A stretch of 64,000 bases of DNA from Acinetobacter courvalinii. GTDB taxonomy: Bacteria; Pseudomonadota; Gammaproteobacteria; Pseudomonadales; Moraxellaceae. Shown one piece after another: positions 1 through 7,747 of the stretch. A program made the position numbers and the translations under genes. The notes below the pieces were generated by a model, which was given only the letters and a program-made list of their open reading frames with translations, was not told the DNA's origin and searched no databases. Within the stretch, counting starts at the first letter, position 1. Every line of letters starts with the position of its first letter. The stretch covers positions 1,256,739 to 1,320,738 of the forward strand of contig NZ_BMDA01000001.1 in the NCBI RefSeq assembly GCF_014635545.1, in the 5' to 3' direction.

Positions 1-777
1 CAGATTAACTTTCTATCTTTTATTGATAAGTTTATTCCAAAATGTATTGAAGCCATTCAACAGCATGCCCAATCGGAAAAAATTTCACTGCATGGCTGGA
101 GTATGGCAGGCATTTTTGTCACGCTTTATACCGCACGCCATCAACCAAGTGTCGTGAAAAATCTGGTGGTTTTGGGTAGCCCAATCGACAGTTACGCTTC
201 AGGTTATATCGGCAAACTGTATAAAACATTGGCTTATCTCACCAACCGTAACCCAACCATTAAAGACTATATCTATAACCGTTTGCCCAAACTGATGATC
301 CATTCACCGGGTTTCCTTAATTCTTTAGGATTCAAGTTGTTGGACCCTAAAGGCTGGATTGATGGTAATATTCAGTTGTTGAAAAATCTGGATAATTTGA
401 AGCTGGTACAGGAAGATGCCACACTCAGTCACTTCTTGAATAATATGATTGATTACCCGGGCGGCGTAAATCAGGACATGTTATTTAATGTCTGGCTGCA
501 AAATCCTTTAAAACATGGCGCGATTCGTCTCAAGAACAAAACCATTGAACTTAAAAATATTAATTGCTCACTTCTTGTCGGTGCAGGCAAAGGTGATCAA
601 TTGGTAACTTCCGAGTCTGCCTTTCCGCTGACCCAGTTGACAAGCAGTCAGGATGTCACGTTTACTCTTATCCCGGGTGGACACTTAGGTTTAATGTCCA
701 GTCAAAACAGTTCAATTGAGTTCTGGCCAACTTTAACCACATGGTTAGCCGAACGATCGACGCAAATAAAAAGGTAA
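1..777 (+). CDS. PhaC-like alpha/beta hydrolase, C-terminal part
   Basis: The reading frame is open at the left edge, so the N-terminus is missing. The visible 258 codons begin just before the nucleophile elbow, read as HGWSMAG. This fits an alpha/beta hydrolase with Ser as nucleophile, where true PHA synthases use Cys. A late Gly-Gly-His (PGGHLG) fits the catalytic histidine, and GKGDQLV fits the acidic-residue loop. Overall it resembles class III PHA synthase or PHA-depolymerase-like hydrolases. The stop is three bases before the next start, so it is probably co-transcribed with the dehydrogenase. The substrate cannot be told from the sequence; polymer synthesis is doubtful because of the Ser. 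Confidence 0.7.
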   Translation, partial: QINFLSFIDKFIPKCIEAIQQHAQSEKISLHGWSMAGIFVTLYTARHQPSVVKNLVVLGSPIDSYASGYIGKLYKTLAYLTNRNPTIKDYIYNRLPKLMIHSPGFLNSLGFKLLDPKGWIDGNIQLLKNLDNLKLVQEDATLSHFLNNMIDYPGGVNQDMLFNVWLQNPLKHGAIRLKNKTIELKNINCSLLVGAGKGDQLVTSESAFPLTQLTSSQDVTFTLIPGGHLGLMSSQNSSIEFWPTLTTWLAERSTQIKR

Positions 778-780
778 AGT

Positions 781-1653
781 ATGACTCAATCTGTTGCATT
801 CATCGGTTTAGGCGCTATGGGCTATCGCATGGCGGCGCATCTTCCTAAATATTTTGAGAAAGTTCTGGTCTGGAACCGAAATTTTAGCAAGGCAGAACAA
901 CATGCAGCAGAATATGGCACCACCGCAGTAGAACTTGCTCAGGCAGTACAGGCTGACATTATATTTTCCTGCTTACCCACCAGCGATGACGTTGAGCAGT
1001 TGATTGAAAGTGTTGCGATTAAATCAGGTTCAATCTGGATTGATTGCACCAGTGGCGTACCAGATTCAGCCCGCCGTCTGGTTGAAAATTTGAAAGCACA
1101 AAATATTGATTTTCTGGATGCACCTGTCAGTGGTCAAACAGTCGGTGCTGAAAATGCAACCTTGACCTTTATGGTCGGTGGTGATGTGAATGCATTTGAA
1201 CGTGCTTATCCTGCAATGGCAGCATTAGGTAAATTGATTCAGCACGTCGGTGAACCTGGCGCTGGGTTTGCGGTAAAAGCCATTAATAATATGCTGCTTG
1301 CCGTAAATTTATGGTCAGTGACCGAAGGTTTCAGTACCTTAAAAGCGCATGGTGTGAACCTGGATGCGGCATTGAACTGCGTGAATGCATCGAGTGGCAA
1401 AAGCTTTGTGACCGAAAATATTTTCCCGCAACGTGTCCTGAGCCGTGAATTTCCAGTGACCTTTGGTCTACCCTTACTGGCAAAGGATACTGGTATTGCA
1501 CTGGATCTGGTTAAGGATGCCAAATTACCGGCACCTCTGCTCGCTTTAACGCAGAGCCTGATTCAAACTGCAAATTTAACTGCGGAACCCAATAGTGACT
1601 TTTCCGCAGCAGCCAAACTGTATGAATCATGGAGTAAAATTACGCTGAAATAA
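781..1653 (+). CDS. 3-hydroxyisobutyrate dehydrogenase family oxidoreductase
   Basis: This 290-residue protein has the normal length for the beta-hydroxyacid dehydrogenase family, which oxidises short 3-hydroxy acids with NAD(P). An N-terminal Rossmann motif GLGAMG lies at residues 9–14. The substrate-binding signature DAPVSG is near 113–118. The catalytic lysine is K166 in GAGFAVKAINNML, followed by the helical C-terminal domain. The exact substrate (3-hydroxyisobutyrate, tartronate semialdehyde or other) cannot be fixed from sequence. It starts three bases after the upstream hydrolase gene, so the two probably form one operon that ends at the terminator at 1683. Confidence 0.85.
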   Translation: MTQSVAFIGLGAMGYRMAAHLPKYFEKVLVWNRNFSKAEQHAAEYGTTAVELAQAVQADIIFSCLPTSDDVEQLIESVAIKSGSIWIDCTSGVPDSARRLVENLKAQNIDFLDAPVSGQTVGAENATLTFMVGGDVNAFERAYPAMAALGKLIQHVGEPGAGFAVKAINNMLLAVNLWSVTEGFSTLKAHGVNLDAALNCVNASSGKSFVTENIFPQRVLSREFPVTFGLPLLAKDTGIALDLVKDAKLPAPLLALTQSLIQTANLTAEPNSDFSAAAKLYESWSKITLK

Positions 1654-1682
1654 GGAAAAAATTCAGAGTAAAAAGTAATGTT

Positions 1683-1708
1683 AAAACCGCTCTTTTGAGC
1701 GGTTTTTT
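1683..1708 (+). terminator. Rho-independent terminator
   Basis: A ten-base stem (AAAACCGCTC/GAGCGGTTTT) with a TTTT loop is followed by further T residues. It closes the hydrolase–dehydrogenase operon. Confidence 0.85.
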
Positions 1709-1816
1709 AAATTACGACCAACTCATTATTATGAGCAAATTAGATTGTTCAAATTCTTTAGTTTATTTACAATTATTTATATTAATTTTAATAATTCATA
1801 ATTTTTTGAGGGAAAA

Positions 1817-2404
1817 ATGGAGTTTTTACCAGTTGAAATGGATAGTGAAAAAGTCTACGCAGGATTTTGGAAACGACTAGCAGCCGCTCTTATTGATTCG
1901 CTATTAATGATTCCTTTGATGGCTATTGTTCATCTTACACAAAGTATATCGATAATCAGCTCGATGATTACATTAGTTGTTTCATGTTTATTATTTACGG
2001 CTTATGTCATTTACTTCCATTATCGATTTGGAGCTACTCTTGGAAAAATGGCAGTTGGTATAAAAATAACATGTCCTGATGGAACTCCGATTAACCTCAA
2101 ACAAGCTTTATTAAGATCTTCCGTCGATATCTGTTTTTCTTTAATCGCGGTTATCGCGCAACTTATTGCATTGAAATATGCTGATTCAGAAATATACTTA
2201 AATGCAGGATTTACTGATCGAGCAAAATACATTCTTGTTTTATATCCAGCTTGGTATAGCCTAGTAAGTACCCTAAGCCAAGTCTGGTGGTGGAGTGAAT
2301 TTATTGTTTTACTTTTTAATAAAAGAAAACGGGCTATTCACGACTTTATGGCAGGTACAGTTGTCATAAAAAAGCAATATGCAAAAGACCAACTAACCTA
2401 CTGA
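1817..2404 (+). CDS. RDD family membrane protein
   Basis: This 195-residue integral membrane protein starts with a short cytoplasmic stretch and then FWKRLAAALID, the charged signature of the RDD family. Hydrophobic segments lie near residues 22–60, 95–125 and 145–170. The internal motif GATLGKMAVGIKI and the C-terminal RAIHDFMAGTVVI are both typical of RDD proteins. Some RDD proteins act in ion or compatible-solute transport, but no substrate can be assigned here. The start follows a GAGGGAAAA ribosome-binding site. The gene stands alone between a terminator and an oppositely oriented gene. Confidence 0.8.
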   Translation: MEFLPVEMDSEKVYAGFWKRLAAALIDSLLMIPLMAIVHLTQSISIISSMITLVVSCLLFTAYVIYFHYRFGATLGKMAVGIKITCPDGTPINLKQALLRSSVDICFSLIAVIAQLIALKYADSEIYLNAGFTDRAKYILVLYPAWYSLVSTLSQVWWWSEFIVLLFNKRKRAIHDFMAGTVVIKKQYAKDQLTY

Positions 2405-2470
2405 TTAACAGCTATTTCAACAAGAAACAAGTAAACAGGTATTAATTTTAAAAGTTTTATCAGTTAACCC

Positions 2471-3085
2471 TTAACAGAGGTTGCTTTTAATAAAGCTAAC
2501 CTCTTCCACTGAGGCACAAATCCTGATTTCATCACCCAGCGACCACTCCGCTGCTCTGGCCGCCATAGCAGCAGGAACAGCTTCTGATCCGGGCCCAGCC
2601 GGCACATCATAGGTGGCATGGGCATCATGGGGCAACAATACCGAATAACCTCTAGCTAAAGCAGCACGTGCTGTTGCAGCCACACACATTTCTGATAAAA
2701 CACCACAGATGACTAAAGACTGAACTCTAAGATCATCTAAAATGTGCTGGAGTGATTTTCCCTCAAAAGCATTGTCCTCACTTTTTCGAACCACGTATTC
2801 ATTAGGCTGAGGAGCAAAAAATAATTCCCAACCTGCCTGATAGGGCTCATCTACCGATCCAGCTTCTCCGTCATTTTGCAGAAAGATCACGGGGGCATTT
2901 GCAGCTCTCGCTTTAGCAATTAAAAGATCCACGGCAGTAATCAATGACTCAGATGCAGGAACAGCTTCTGTACCGGTGACAAATGCCCGTTGTACATCAA
3001 TCACAATCAAAGCGTCTGCATTATTCTGTTGAGTTGAAATAGTAGTTTTTTTATAACCTAAACTATTTTTACAGAATTCTTTCAT
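2471..3085 (-). CDS. Isochorismatase-family cysteine hydrolase
   Basis: A 204-residue cysteine hydrolase of the isochorismatase/nicotinamidase superfamily. The catalytic triad is visible: D30 in IVIDVQ, K101 in VVRKSEDNAFEG, and C134 in CGVLSEMC. Members hydrolyse amides or vinyl ethers such as nicotinamide, ureidoacrylate or isochorismate. The motif does not separate these, and no siderophore catecholate gene is nearby that would suggest isochorismate. I chose the start at 3085; an in-frame ATG at 3133 would add 16 hydrophobic residues that do not belong to the fold. No clear operon partner. Confidence 0.8.
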   Translation of the reverse strand: MKEFCKNSLGYKKTTISTQQNNADALIVIDVQRAFVTGTEAVPASESLITAVDLLIAKARAANAPVIFLQNDGEAGSVDEPYQAGWELFFAPQPNEYVVRKSEDNAFEGKSLQHILDDLRVQSLVICGVLSEMCVAATARAALARGYSVLLPHDAHATYDVPAGPGSEAVPAAMAARAAEWSLGDEIRICASVEEVSFIKSNLC

Positions 3086-3188
3086 TATATTTATCTCTAA
3101 GGTTATGATTAAATAATAAAATTTTATACCCACCCATTATTTATGAAAGGTTTTCATAAAAATTCAGATGCAGGATAGTGAATATAAA

Positions 3189-3620
3189 ATGCTGTATTCC
3201 ATAAATATTTTAATTAGAGTTAGTATTGCCCTCTCTTGTTTAATCTTTTCCAACACCCTCTATGCTCAACAAAAAGTGTATGCACAAGCTAAGAATACTT
3301 TAGGATGGAATGGGCTGGAAATTGAGTCTGTCTTATTTAAAGATGGAGAAAGAGTATCAAATAACGAGTTTGATAAGAGAATGAAAACCCGTGTTGATAA
3401 GTTTAAGTCTCTACACGAATCAAGAATTATTGCAGCGAAAAGTAAGCAAGAAAGATTTCAAGCTGAATGTGACTATTTAGCAGATGCAAAAAAAATTCTA
3501 GCTGTATACCTCTCCCTTTACCCAAAACTTTTACAACAACCAGATGCAAAACCTATTTTTCTACAATCTAGAGAATACCTTGAACATTTTAAAATAGAGA
3601 ACATTCAATGCATTGAATAA
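3189..3620 (+). CDS. Exported protein of unknown function
   Basis: I do not recognise this 143-residue protein. It begins with a signal peptide (a hydrophobic stretch ending near SNTLYAQQ, with probable cleavage after Ala), so it is likely periplasmic. The rest is highly charged and mostly helical, with two cysteines (in the region AECDYLA and at the C-terminal NIQCIE) that could form a disulphide. An upstream in-frame ATG at 3168 would add seven residues before the signal peptide; the start at 3189 gives the better signal sequence. It is divergent from the isochorismatase-like gene. Confidence 0.55.
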   Translation: MLYSINILIRVSIALSCLIFSNTLYAQQKVYAQAKNTLGWNGLEIESVLFKDGERVSNNEFDKRMKTRVDKFKSLHESRIIAAKSKQERFQAECDYLADAKKILAVYLSLYPKLLQQPDAKPIFLQSREYLEHFKIENIQCIE

Positions 3621-3726
3621 TTTACCCTATAAAAAACAACCAACCCACTAATCCAAAGAACACCTCAGCCTCTCCTCAAACCCTATGATTCAAGGAGATT
3701 AGGTTTTGATTTTGGGCTATCTTGAT

Positions 3727-3939
3727 TTAGAAACTAATGCTGTACTTGCTCTTATATTCCGCCTGCTCTGGTACATTGTGTATGTCCTGATCTGTCATTA
3801 TTCCGTGCTCAGGCACTTTGGAAGTGTTATGTGCCTCATTTTTAGGCACAATCGGTGGTTTGGTATTAGCGTCATAATCTATTGAGGTACACCCAGCCAG
3901 TCCTAGTCCCAATACTCCTGCAAGCCATAATTTTGTCAT
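3727..3939 (-). CDS. Small putative lipoprotein
   Basis: A 70-residue lipoprotein candidate. The start at 3939 gives a classical lipoprotein signal: a short basic N-terminus, a Leu/Gly-rich core and the lipobox LAGC, with the lipidated Cys near residue 17. The mature part is short, hydrophilic and proline-rich, with no recognisable domain. An ATG four codons upstream (3951) is possible. Function unknown. Confidence 0.6.
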   Translation of the reverse strand: MTKLWLAGVLGLGLAGCTSIDYDANTKPPIVPKNEAHNTSKVPEHGIMTDQDIHNVPEQAEYKSKYSISF

Positions 3940-4195
3940 GAATCCCACCAATTACTATAAAAATCACATAATTTAGCACCTCATTTCAAGCACAACTTAT
4001 AACCACTCTTTATAAAATGCTTCATTTAAGACACTGAAACTTTAAAACCCATTAGAAATTTAAAACGGCTCAGACCTGTGTTTGCTTGTCAATTTATCCT
4101 TACAAAAGACTGCGGTTCATTACACAACAGAATATACAAATCATTGTTTTTTCTATATAAGAGGTATTCATCCTTAACAAACGAGCATATCAGTC

Positions 4196-4639
4196 ATGGA
4201 GTCTGTCAGACTTTTATACGTGAGTAAAATTAAGAATATTGACTCAAACTTAAAAACAACTTTGATTGAAATCCTTGATGAGGCTGTAGACTTTAATTAT
4301 CGCCATAATATTACGGGCGTTTTATATTATGGTCATGGTTATTTCGTACAATGTCTGGAAGGTGCAAAAACAGCTATTGATGACCTGTTTTATAACAGCA
4401 TTGTCAAAGATGAACGTCATGTCAATTGTGAAATTCTCTACTACATTGAATGTGAAGATAAATTTTTCTCCCAATGGTCTATGAAATTTTCACCGATTAA
4501 TCAAAATATTACTGATTTTTTCATGAAATATCATTTAGAAGAGTTTAATCCTTACCTGTTAACGGCTGAAACTGTAGAGAAATTTGTGGCGGTTCTGGCT
4601 GGCGAACCCGAGTACGATGTACAAGCCTATGTGTCTTAA
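4196..4639 (+). CDS. BLUF-domain blue-light sensor, BlsA-like
   Basis: This 147-residue protein is a stand-alone BLUF domain that binds FAD and senses blue light. The flavin-contacting residues can be placed: Y8 in RLLYVS, Q52 in YFVQCLEG, and W94 in QWSMKF. NITGVLYY and the LEG motif are typical of the family. Length and arrangement match the short Acinetobacter BlsA-type sensors, which act by protein–protein contact and carry no output domain. Environmental Acinetobacter often have several BLUF paralogues, so I give no symbol. It stands alone, so the partner protein cannot be inferred from context. Confidence 0.85.
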   Translation: MESVRLLYVSKIKNIDSNLKTTLIEILDEAVDFNYRHNITGVLYYGHGYFVQCLEGAKTAIDDLFYNSIVKDERHVNCEILYYIECEDKFFSQWSMKFSPINQNITDFFMKYHLEEFNPYLLTAETVEKFVAVLAGEPEYDVQAYVS

Positions 4640-4661
4640 ATAAATCTACTTTTTTAGCAAG

Positions 4662-4687
4662 ATGGCATTCTTGATCAGGAATGCCAT
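4662..4687. terminator. Perfect palindromic hairpin after the BLUF gene
   Basis: A 26-base palindrome with arms ATGGCATTC and GAATGCCAT around a TGATCA core. Only a short T/A tract follows, so it is a possible weak terminator of the BLUF transcript. It lies about 75 bases before the riboswitch. Confidence 0.4.
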
Positions 4688-4760
4688 TTAACGGATCGAA
4701 ACACTTTTTTAATTCAAAATTACTTGCAGCATTTTCTGAGAAGTGCTTATATATAAAACA

Positions 4761-4825
4761 AAGAGGACGACCTCTTTTTTCATTTTTCAAGCTTTAGGAC
4801 GACCTAAAAATATTATTAAAGAGGT
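4761..4825 (+). promoter_or_regulatory. Guanidine-II (mini-ykkC) riboswitch
   Basis: Two short hairpins share the loop ACGA and GG/CC-closed stems: AAGAGG-ACGA-CCTCTT at 4761–4776 and TTTAGG-ACGA-CCTAAA at 4793–4808. Tandem stem-loops with ACGR loops are the defining feature of the mini-ykkC class, now known to bind guanidinium. The 3' arm of the first hairpin (ACCTCTTT, 4770–4777) is exactly complementary to the Shine–Dalgarno region AAAGAGGT (4818–4825). This suggests that without guanidine the ribosome-binding site is masked, and that ligand-stabilised hairpins release it. The downstream gene is a Gdx-type exporter, the expected partner. Confidence 0.92.
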
Positions 4826-4832
4826 GTCTGTA

Positions 4833-5150
4833 ATGGCTTGGGCTTATCTTATTTTGGCGGGTATCTTTGAAATCATCTGGGCATATTCCATGAAAATGTC
4901 CGAAGGATTTACCAAACTCACGCCAAGCATCGTTACCATTGTTTTTATGATCCTGAGTTTTGGCCTGCTCGCCGTGGCAATGAAAACCTTGCCTTTGGGT
5001 ACAGCCTATACCGTTTGGGTCGGAATTGGTGCAGTTGGTGCATTCCTAATAGGAATATTCTTTTTAAACGAACCGATGGGCTTGTTACGTCTTCTGGCAG
5101 CAGCTTCAATCGTATTTGGTGTGGTACTGATGAAAATCACCACCAATTAA
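4833..5150 (+). CDS. gdx: SMR-family guanidinium exporter (Gdx/SugE type)
   Basis: A 105-residue, four-helix small multidrug resistance protein that works as an antiparallel dimer in the inner membrane. The residues that mark the guanidinium-exporter subtype are present at the usual positions: E13 (the proton/substrate carboxylate), W16, S42, Y59 and W62. GTAYTVWVGIGAVGA is the SugE/Gdx signature. I start it at 4833 because the GAGG at 4821–4824 is well spaced and the riboswitch acts on that site. An upstream in-frame ATG at 4743 would run through the riboswitch and is rejected. The combination points to guanidinium/proton antiport and not broad drug resistance. Confidence 0.93.
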   Translation: MAWAYLILAGIFEIIWAYSMKMSEGFTKLTPSIVTIVFMILSFGLLAVAMKTLPLGTAYTVWVGIGAVGAFLIGIFFLNEPMGLLRLLAAASIVFGVVLMKITTN

Positions 5151-5162
5151 TGCTTATTTGAT

Positions 5163-5186
5163 AAAGCCCTTTTTTAGGGCTTTTTT
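5163..5186 (+). terminator. Rho-independent terminator of gdx
   Basis: Stem AAAGCCCT/AGGGCTTT with a T loop and a T tract, directly after the gdx stop codon. Confidence 0.85.
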
Positions 5187-5260
5187 AATGCCATTAAATT
5201 GCATTTTTCAAGCTATGTTATGCTAAAAAGCCTTTTATATCTTTTAGCAGAGGCAATACG

Positions 5261-5695
5261 TTGTATAAGATTCGCAAAGCAAGCGCGCATGATTTCGGCG
5301 TATTAACAGAAATATGGCTAGCCGCTTCCATTAAGGCGCATCATTTTATTCCTGCAGATTATTGGCAAAGTAATAGTTCCAGAATGCAAGACAACTATCT
5401 GCCCATGTCCGAAGTTTATCTAGCTGAAGATATTCACAATATTTATGGTTTTATTGCATTGCTAGACCATACCGTCGCCGCAATTTTTGTCTCCCCTGAA
5501 TATCAGGCCAAAGGTATAGGCAGACAACTGATTCAATACGCCCAACAAATAAGAAACCGTCTGCAATTAAATGTATATCAAGACAATAAAAATAGTGTGA
5601 AATTCTATCAAGCCCATGGGTTCAGGATTTTAAATGAAAGCTTAGATACAGCCACAGGTTCAAAGGAATATATCATGGTGTGGGAGAAGTCATAG
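5261..5695 (+). CDS. GNAT-family N-acetyltransferase (YjaB-like)
   Basis: A 144-residue acetyl-CoA-dependent acetyltransferase of the GNAT fold. The N-terminus reads YKIRKASAHDFGVLTEIW, and the acetyl-CoA pyrophosphate loop is EYQAKGIGRQLI near residues 86–97. The C-terminal NSVKFYQAHGFR is the typical beta6 region. The pattern HHFIPADYW resembles E. coli YjaB. The start is a TTG preceded by AGAGG with good spacing; no ATG gives a full GNAT N-terminus. The acceptor substrate is unknown. Confidence 0.8.
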   Translation: MYKIRKASAHDFGVLTEIWLAASIKAHHFIPADYWQSNSSRMQDNYLPMSEVYLAEDIHNIYGFIALLDHTVAAIFVSPEYQAKGIGRQLIQYAQQIRNRLQLNVYQDNKNSVKFYQAHGFRILNESLDTATGSKEYIMVWEKS

Positions 5696-5736
5696 AATCC
5701 ATATGAACGTTAGGCATCGATGATCTAAAATTGATT

Positions 5737-6330
5737 TTATCCTTTTAGGAAAAGCGCCCTTTCCACCTCACGGCGGCGTACCAGTCCCTTAAGAATTTGT
5801 CCTCCCCCTTTATTCCAGACGAGAAACTGCTCTGCTGCGGCTTGATAATCTCCGGTATTTAAACACTTGAGCAGTGTAGAGTTCTTAAACGCATTTTGGC
5901 CAATGTTATAACTGAGGGAAACCAATGCATCAAATTGATTTTGAGATAGAGGGACCAGCACCGCATTATTTACACTCGTCTGAAAACTTTTTAAATCATG
6001 CTGGAAAAACAGTTTTGCCTGTTCTCTATTGCAATGATCACCGGGTTTGACCCGAATGCCGTCAGGATAAACTGTCGTACCAAAACCAATGGTCCATGTC
6101 CCTGTTCCATCGTCATAAGCCGTTAGTTTCAAGTCTTCAAAACCGGTAATTAAATCAACTCCCACCTGACTTACAGATCTTTCCAAATAATCCAGATCGA
6201 CCGCCACACCAATTGATGCATCAACATCCCCTGCTGTAGCAATATTGGAAACCTGACTTGGATTGTGATGACGATGTTGGACTGACCTGTAATCAAAAAT
6301 CTTTTTTAAATAATCAAAAATTGTTTTCAT
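5737..6330 (-). CDS. GH24 phage-type lysozyme (endolysin-like)
   Basis: A 197-residue muramidase of glycoside hydrolase family 24 (T4 lysozyme-like). The E-x8-D-x5-T catalytic triad fits exactly: E65 in GFEDLKLTAYDD, D74, and T80 in GTWTIGFGTT. NQFDALVSLSYNIG and the C-terminal LVRRREVERALF are also family signatures. About 55 residues with no fold signature precede the enzyme domain, with no signal peptide, so it would need a holin or lysis to reach the wall. An ATG at 6357 is an alternative start. No other phage genes are nearby, so it may be a domesticated prophage relic. Confidence 0.85.
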   Translation of the reverse strand: MKTIFDYLKKIFDYRSVQHRHHNPSQVSNIATAGDVDASIGVAVDLDYLERSVSQVGVDLITGFEDLKLTAYDDGTGTWTIGFGTTVYPDGIRVKPGDHCNREQAKLFFQHDLKSFQTSVNNAVLVPLSQNQFDALVSLSYNIGQNAFKNSTLLKCLNTGDYQAAAEQFLVWNKGGGQILKGLVRRREVERALFLKG

Positions 6331-6442
6331 GCTGCATTTTCCACGCTTTGACGCCATCTTTTGCTTCAGCTCAATACTAAAATTTTATAATTAACGTTCA
6401 CGCCTAACATGAACAACAGCTTAGCGAGGTAAATAACCCAAT

Positions 6443-6461
6443 AAAAACCCGCCGAAGCGGG
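6443..6461 (-). terminator. Rho-independent terminator
   Basis: On the minus strand CCCGC-TTCG-GCGGG is followed by TTTTT. It ends transcription of the small acidic-protein gene just upstream of it. Confidence 0.8.
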
Positions 6462-6466
6462 CCCGT

Positions 6467-6667
6467 TTATTCCTCAATTTCAATCGGATCACCATCTTCA
6501 GGGCGAATATGTTTTTCACCGTCATCTGCCGGATCTACACTCGAACCATCTTTGGTAATGCTGTTGTATAACTCATCCTCTTTTTTATCATCAATGAATT
6601 CTTCATCTTCAAAATCCAGCGCTTCATTATCGTCATCAAAATTCAAAGGCTTATTTTCATCAATCAT
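6467..6667 (-). CDS. Small, very acidic protein of unknown function
   Basis: A 66-residue protein dominated by Asp and Glu (for example NFDDDNEALDFEDEEFIDD), with no hydrophobic segment; it is likely soluble and disordered. A strong AAAGGATAGAG ribosome-binding site precedes the ATG, and a clean terminator follows the stop, so it is very probably a real monocistronic gene. I do not recognise a family. Its acidity would suit a DNA mimic, a chaperone or a counter-ion role, but none of these can be shown. Confidence 0.65.
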   Translation of the reverse strand: MIDENKPLNFDDDNEALDFEDEEFIDDKKEDELYNSITKDGSSVDPADDGEKHIRPEDGDPIEIEE

Positions 6668-6782
6668 GATCTCTATCCTTTATTAACACTCACCCTGTCA
6701 TGCTTGAATAATTGATCAGGAGATTCAACAGTGAACACACATCATTTGTGTAACCAATGCTTCAGAATGTATGTTTAAGCGA

Positions 6783-6810
6783 TAAAAAAAGGCGCCTGCG
6801 CGCCTGTTTT
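6783..6810 (-). terminator. Strong orphan terminator in a 343-base gene-free stretch
   Basis: The stem AGGCGC/GCGCCT with a CTGC loop is flanked by seven A on the left. On the minus strand this makes a strong GC stem followed by T7. The stretch 6668–7010 has no supported gene. The nearest minus-strand gene ends 200 bases upstream at 7011, so this may end that transcript's long 3' region or a separate small RNA. Confidence 0.7.
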
Positions 6811-7010
6811 ACTGTATTTGCTATAAGTTTGTTACATTCACAGGTGAATAGAAATTTTATATATCGACAATTCACCTTGCTGGTTTATAAAATTACTTAG
6901 CTGGTCCTAAGCTTGCGGCTAATTTAGCGAATACTTAATTTGATAAACAAGCTGACTTTTTGGCTATCCGAGCTAAAAATACGGCTTGCAGAAGATGAAA
7001 AACACAGTAA

Positions 7011-7250
7011 TTAATTTGTTTCAATCTTGATTATCACATATTGCAAACCTACATATTGGTCGAGTTTGGCGTGATTCAAGGTATCATGAAATTCCGTGGG
7101 TACTTCAAGTTCCGTATCTTCAAACATCCATTTGATATTCTTAATAATTTCAAATTTCCCACTGGCGTCAAACTTGATGCCTGGATCAATCACTGACTTG
7201 ACCCGGAGGTTATTATTCGCCTCGATATCTCTTAATGTGATAATTGCCAT
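7011..7250 (-). CDS. Small conserved-looking protein, function unknown
   Basis: A 79-residue soluble protein with no signal peptide or membrane segment. It has alternating hydrophobic/charged patterning (for example KFEIIKNIKWMFEDTELEVP) that suggests a small beta-rich domain. The AGGGG site is correctly spaced for the ATG at 7250; an ATG two codons upstream would abut the site and is less likely. I do not recognise it. Confidence 0.5.
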   Translation of the reverse strand: MAIITLRDIEANNNLRVKSVIDPGIKFDASGKFEIIKNIKWMFEDTELEVPTEFHDTLNHAKLDQYVGLQYVIIKIETN

Positions 7251-7319
7251 ATCCATCCCCTGATAAAGAGCTGTTATAGCATATACAATAAAAAAATACT
7301 GATAAATTAAATATTTATT

Positions 7320-7520
7320 TTAGATTCTTTGCATTTGTCTCTGTCTACGGACCAATCCCAGCACTGCTTTACGTGCCCAAATTTCTTCCTCTGAAAAAGG
7401 TAAATCTAAAATTAATTTCTCCATAGGCAAGCCACTATTTTCAATCAGAAAACAGTCCTGTTCGGTGGTCCAGTTCGAGGTGACGAGTATCGGTTTAAGG
7501 CGGGATCTTTTCATTCCCAT
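7320..7520 (-). CDS. Small basic protein, function unknown
   Basis: A 66-residue basic protein. The segment TSNWTTEQDCFLIENSGL and the following LPFSEEEIWARKAVLG look like a short helical DNA-binding-type (SANT/Myb-like) arrangement, and the C-terminus is rich in Arg and Gln. No family is recognised with certainty. An ATG at 7514 is an equally possible start. It lies on the same strand as the neighbouring small genes but appears separately transcribed. Confidence 0.45.
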   Translation of the reverse strand: MGMKRSRLKPILVTSNWTTEQDCFLIENSGLPMEKLILDLPFSEEEIWARKAVLGLVRRQRQMQRI

Positions 7521-7541
7521 AATCTAGTCTATTTTGATCAA

Positions 7542-7571
7542 TAAAAAAGCCCACTCCAGAGGAGTAGGCTT
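7542..7571 (-). terminator. Rho-independent terminator, minus strand
   Basis: A stem AGCC(C)ACTCC/GGAGT(A)GGCT has one internal mismatch and is followed on the minus strand by TTTTTT. The only minus-strand candidates upstream are the 24-codon peptide at 7748–7822 and the gene at 7902–8162. Confidence 0.7.
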
Positions 7572-7747
7572 GCCCTTTATTCTTTTGCGCTGAATGAGGG
7601 TTATTGTTGTTTAGTTATAATGAAACAACAAAGCGAATATAGAGCAAAGTGTGACGCATATCAACAAAAATATGCAAATAAGCCTGCAACTTTAAAGCCC
7701 AGCTACACAATATAAACTTTGACTGTCTAGTCGATTCCTAGCAAAGC

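Noticed and set aside
4743-4832. N-terminally extended start of the Gdx exporter
   Set aside because: The extension would be encoded by the riboswitch itself and has no SMR homology.
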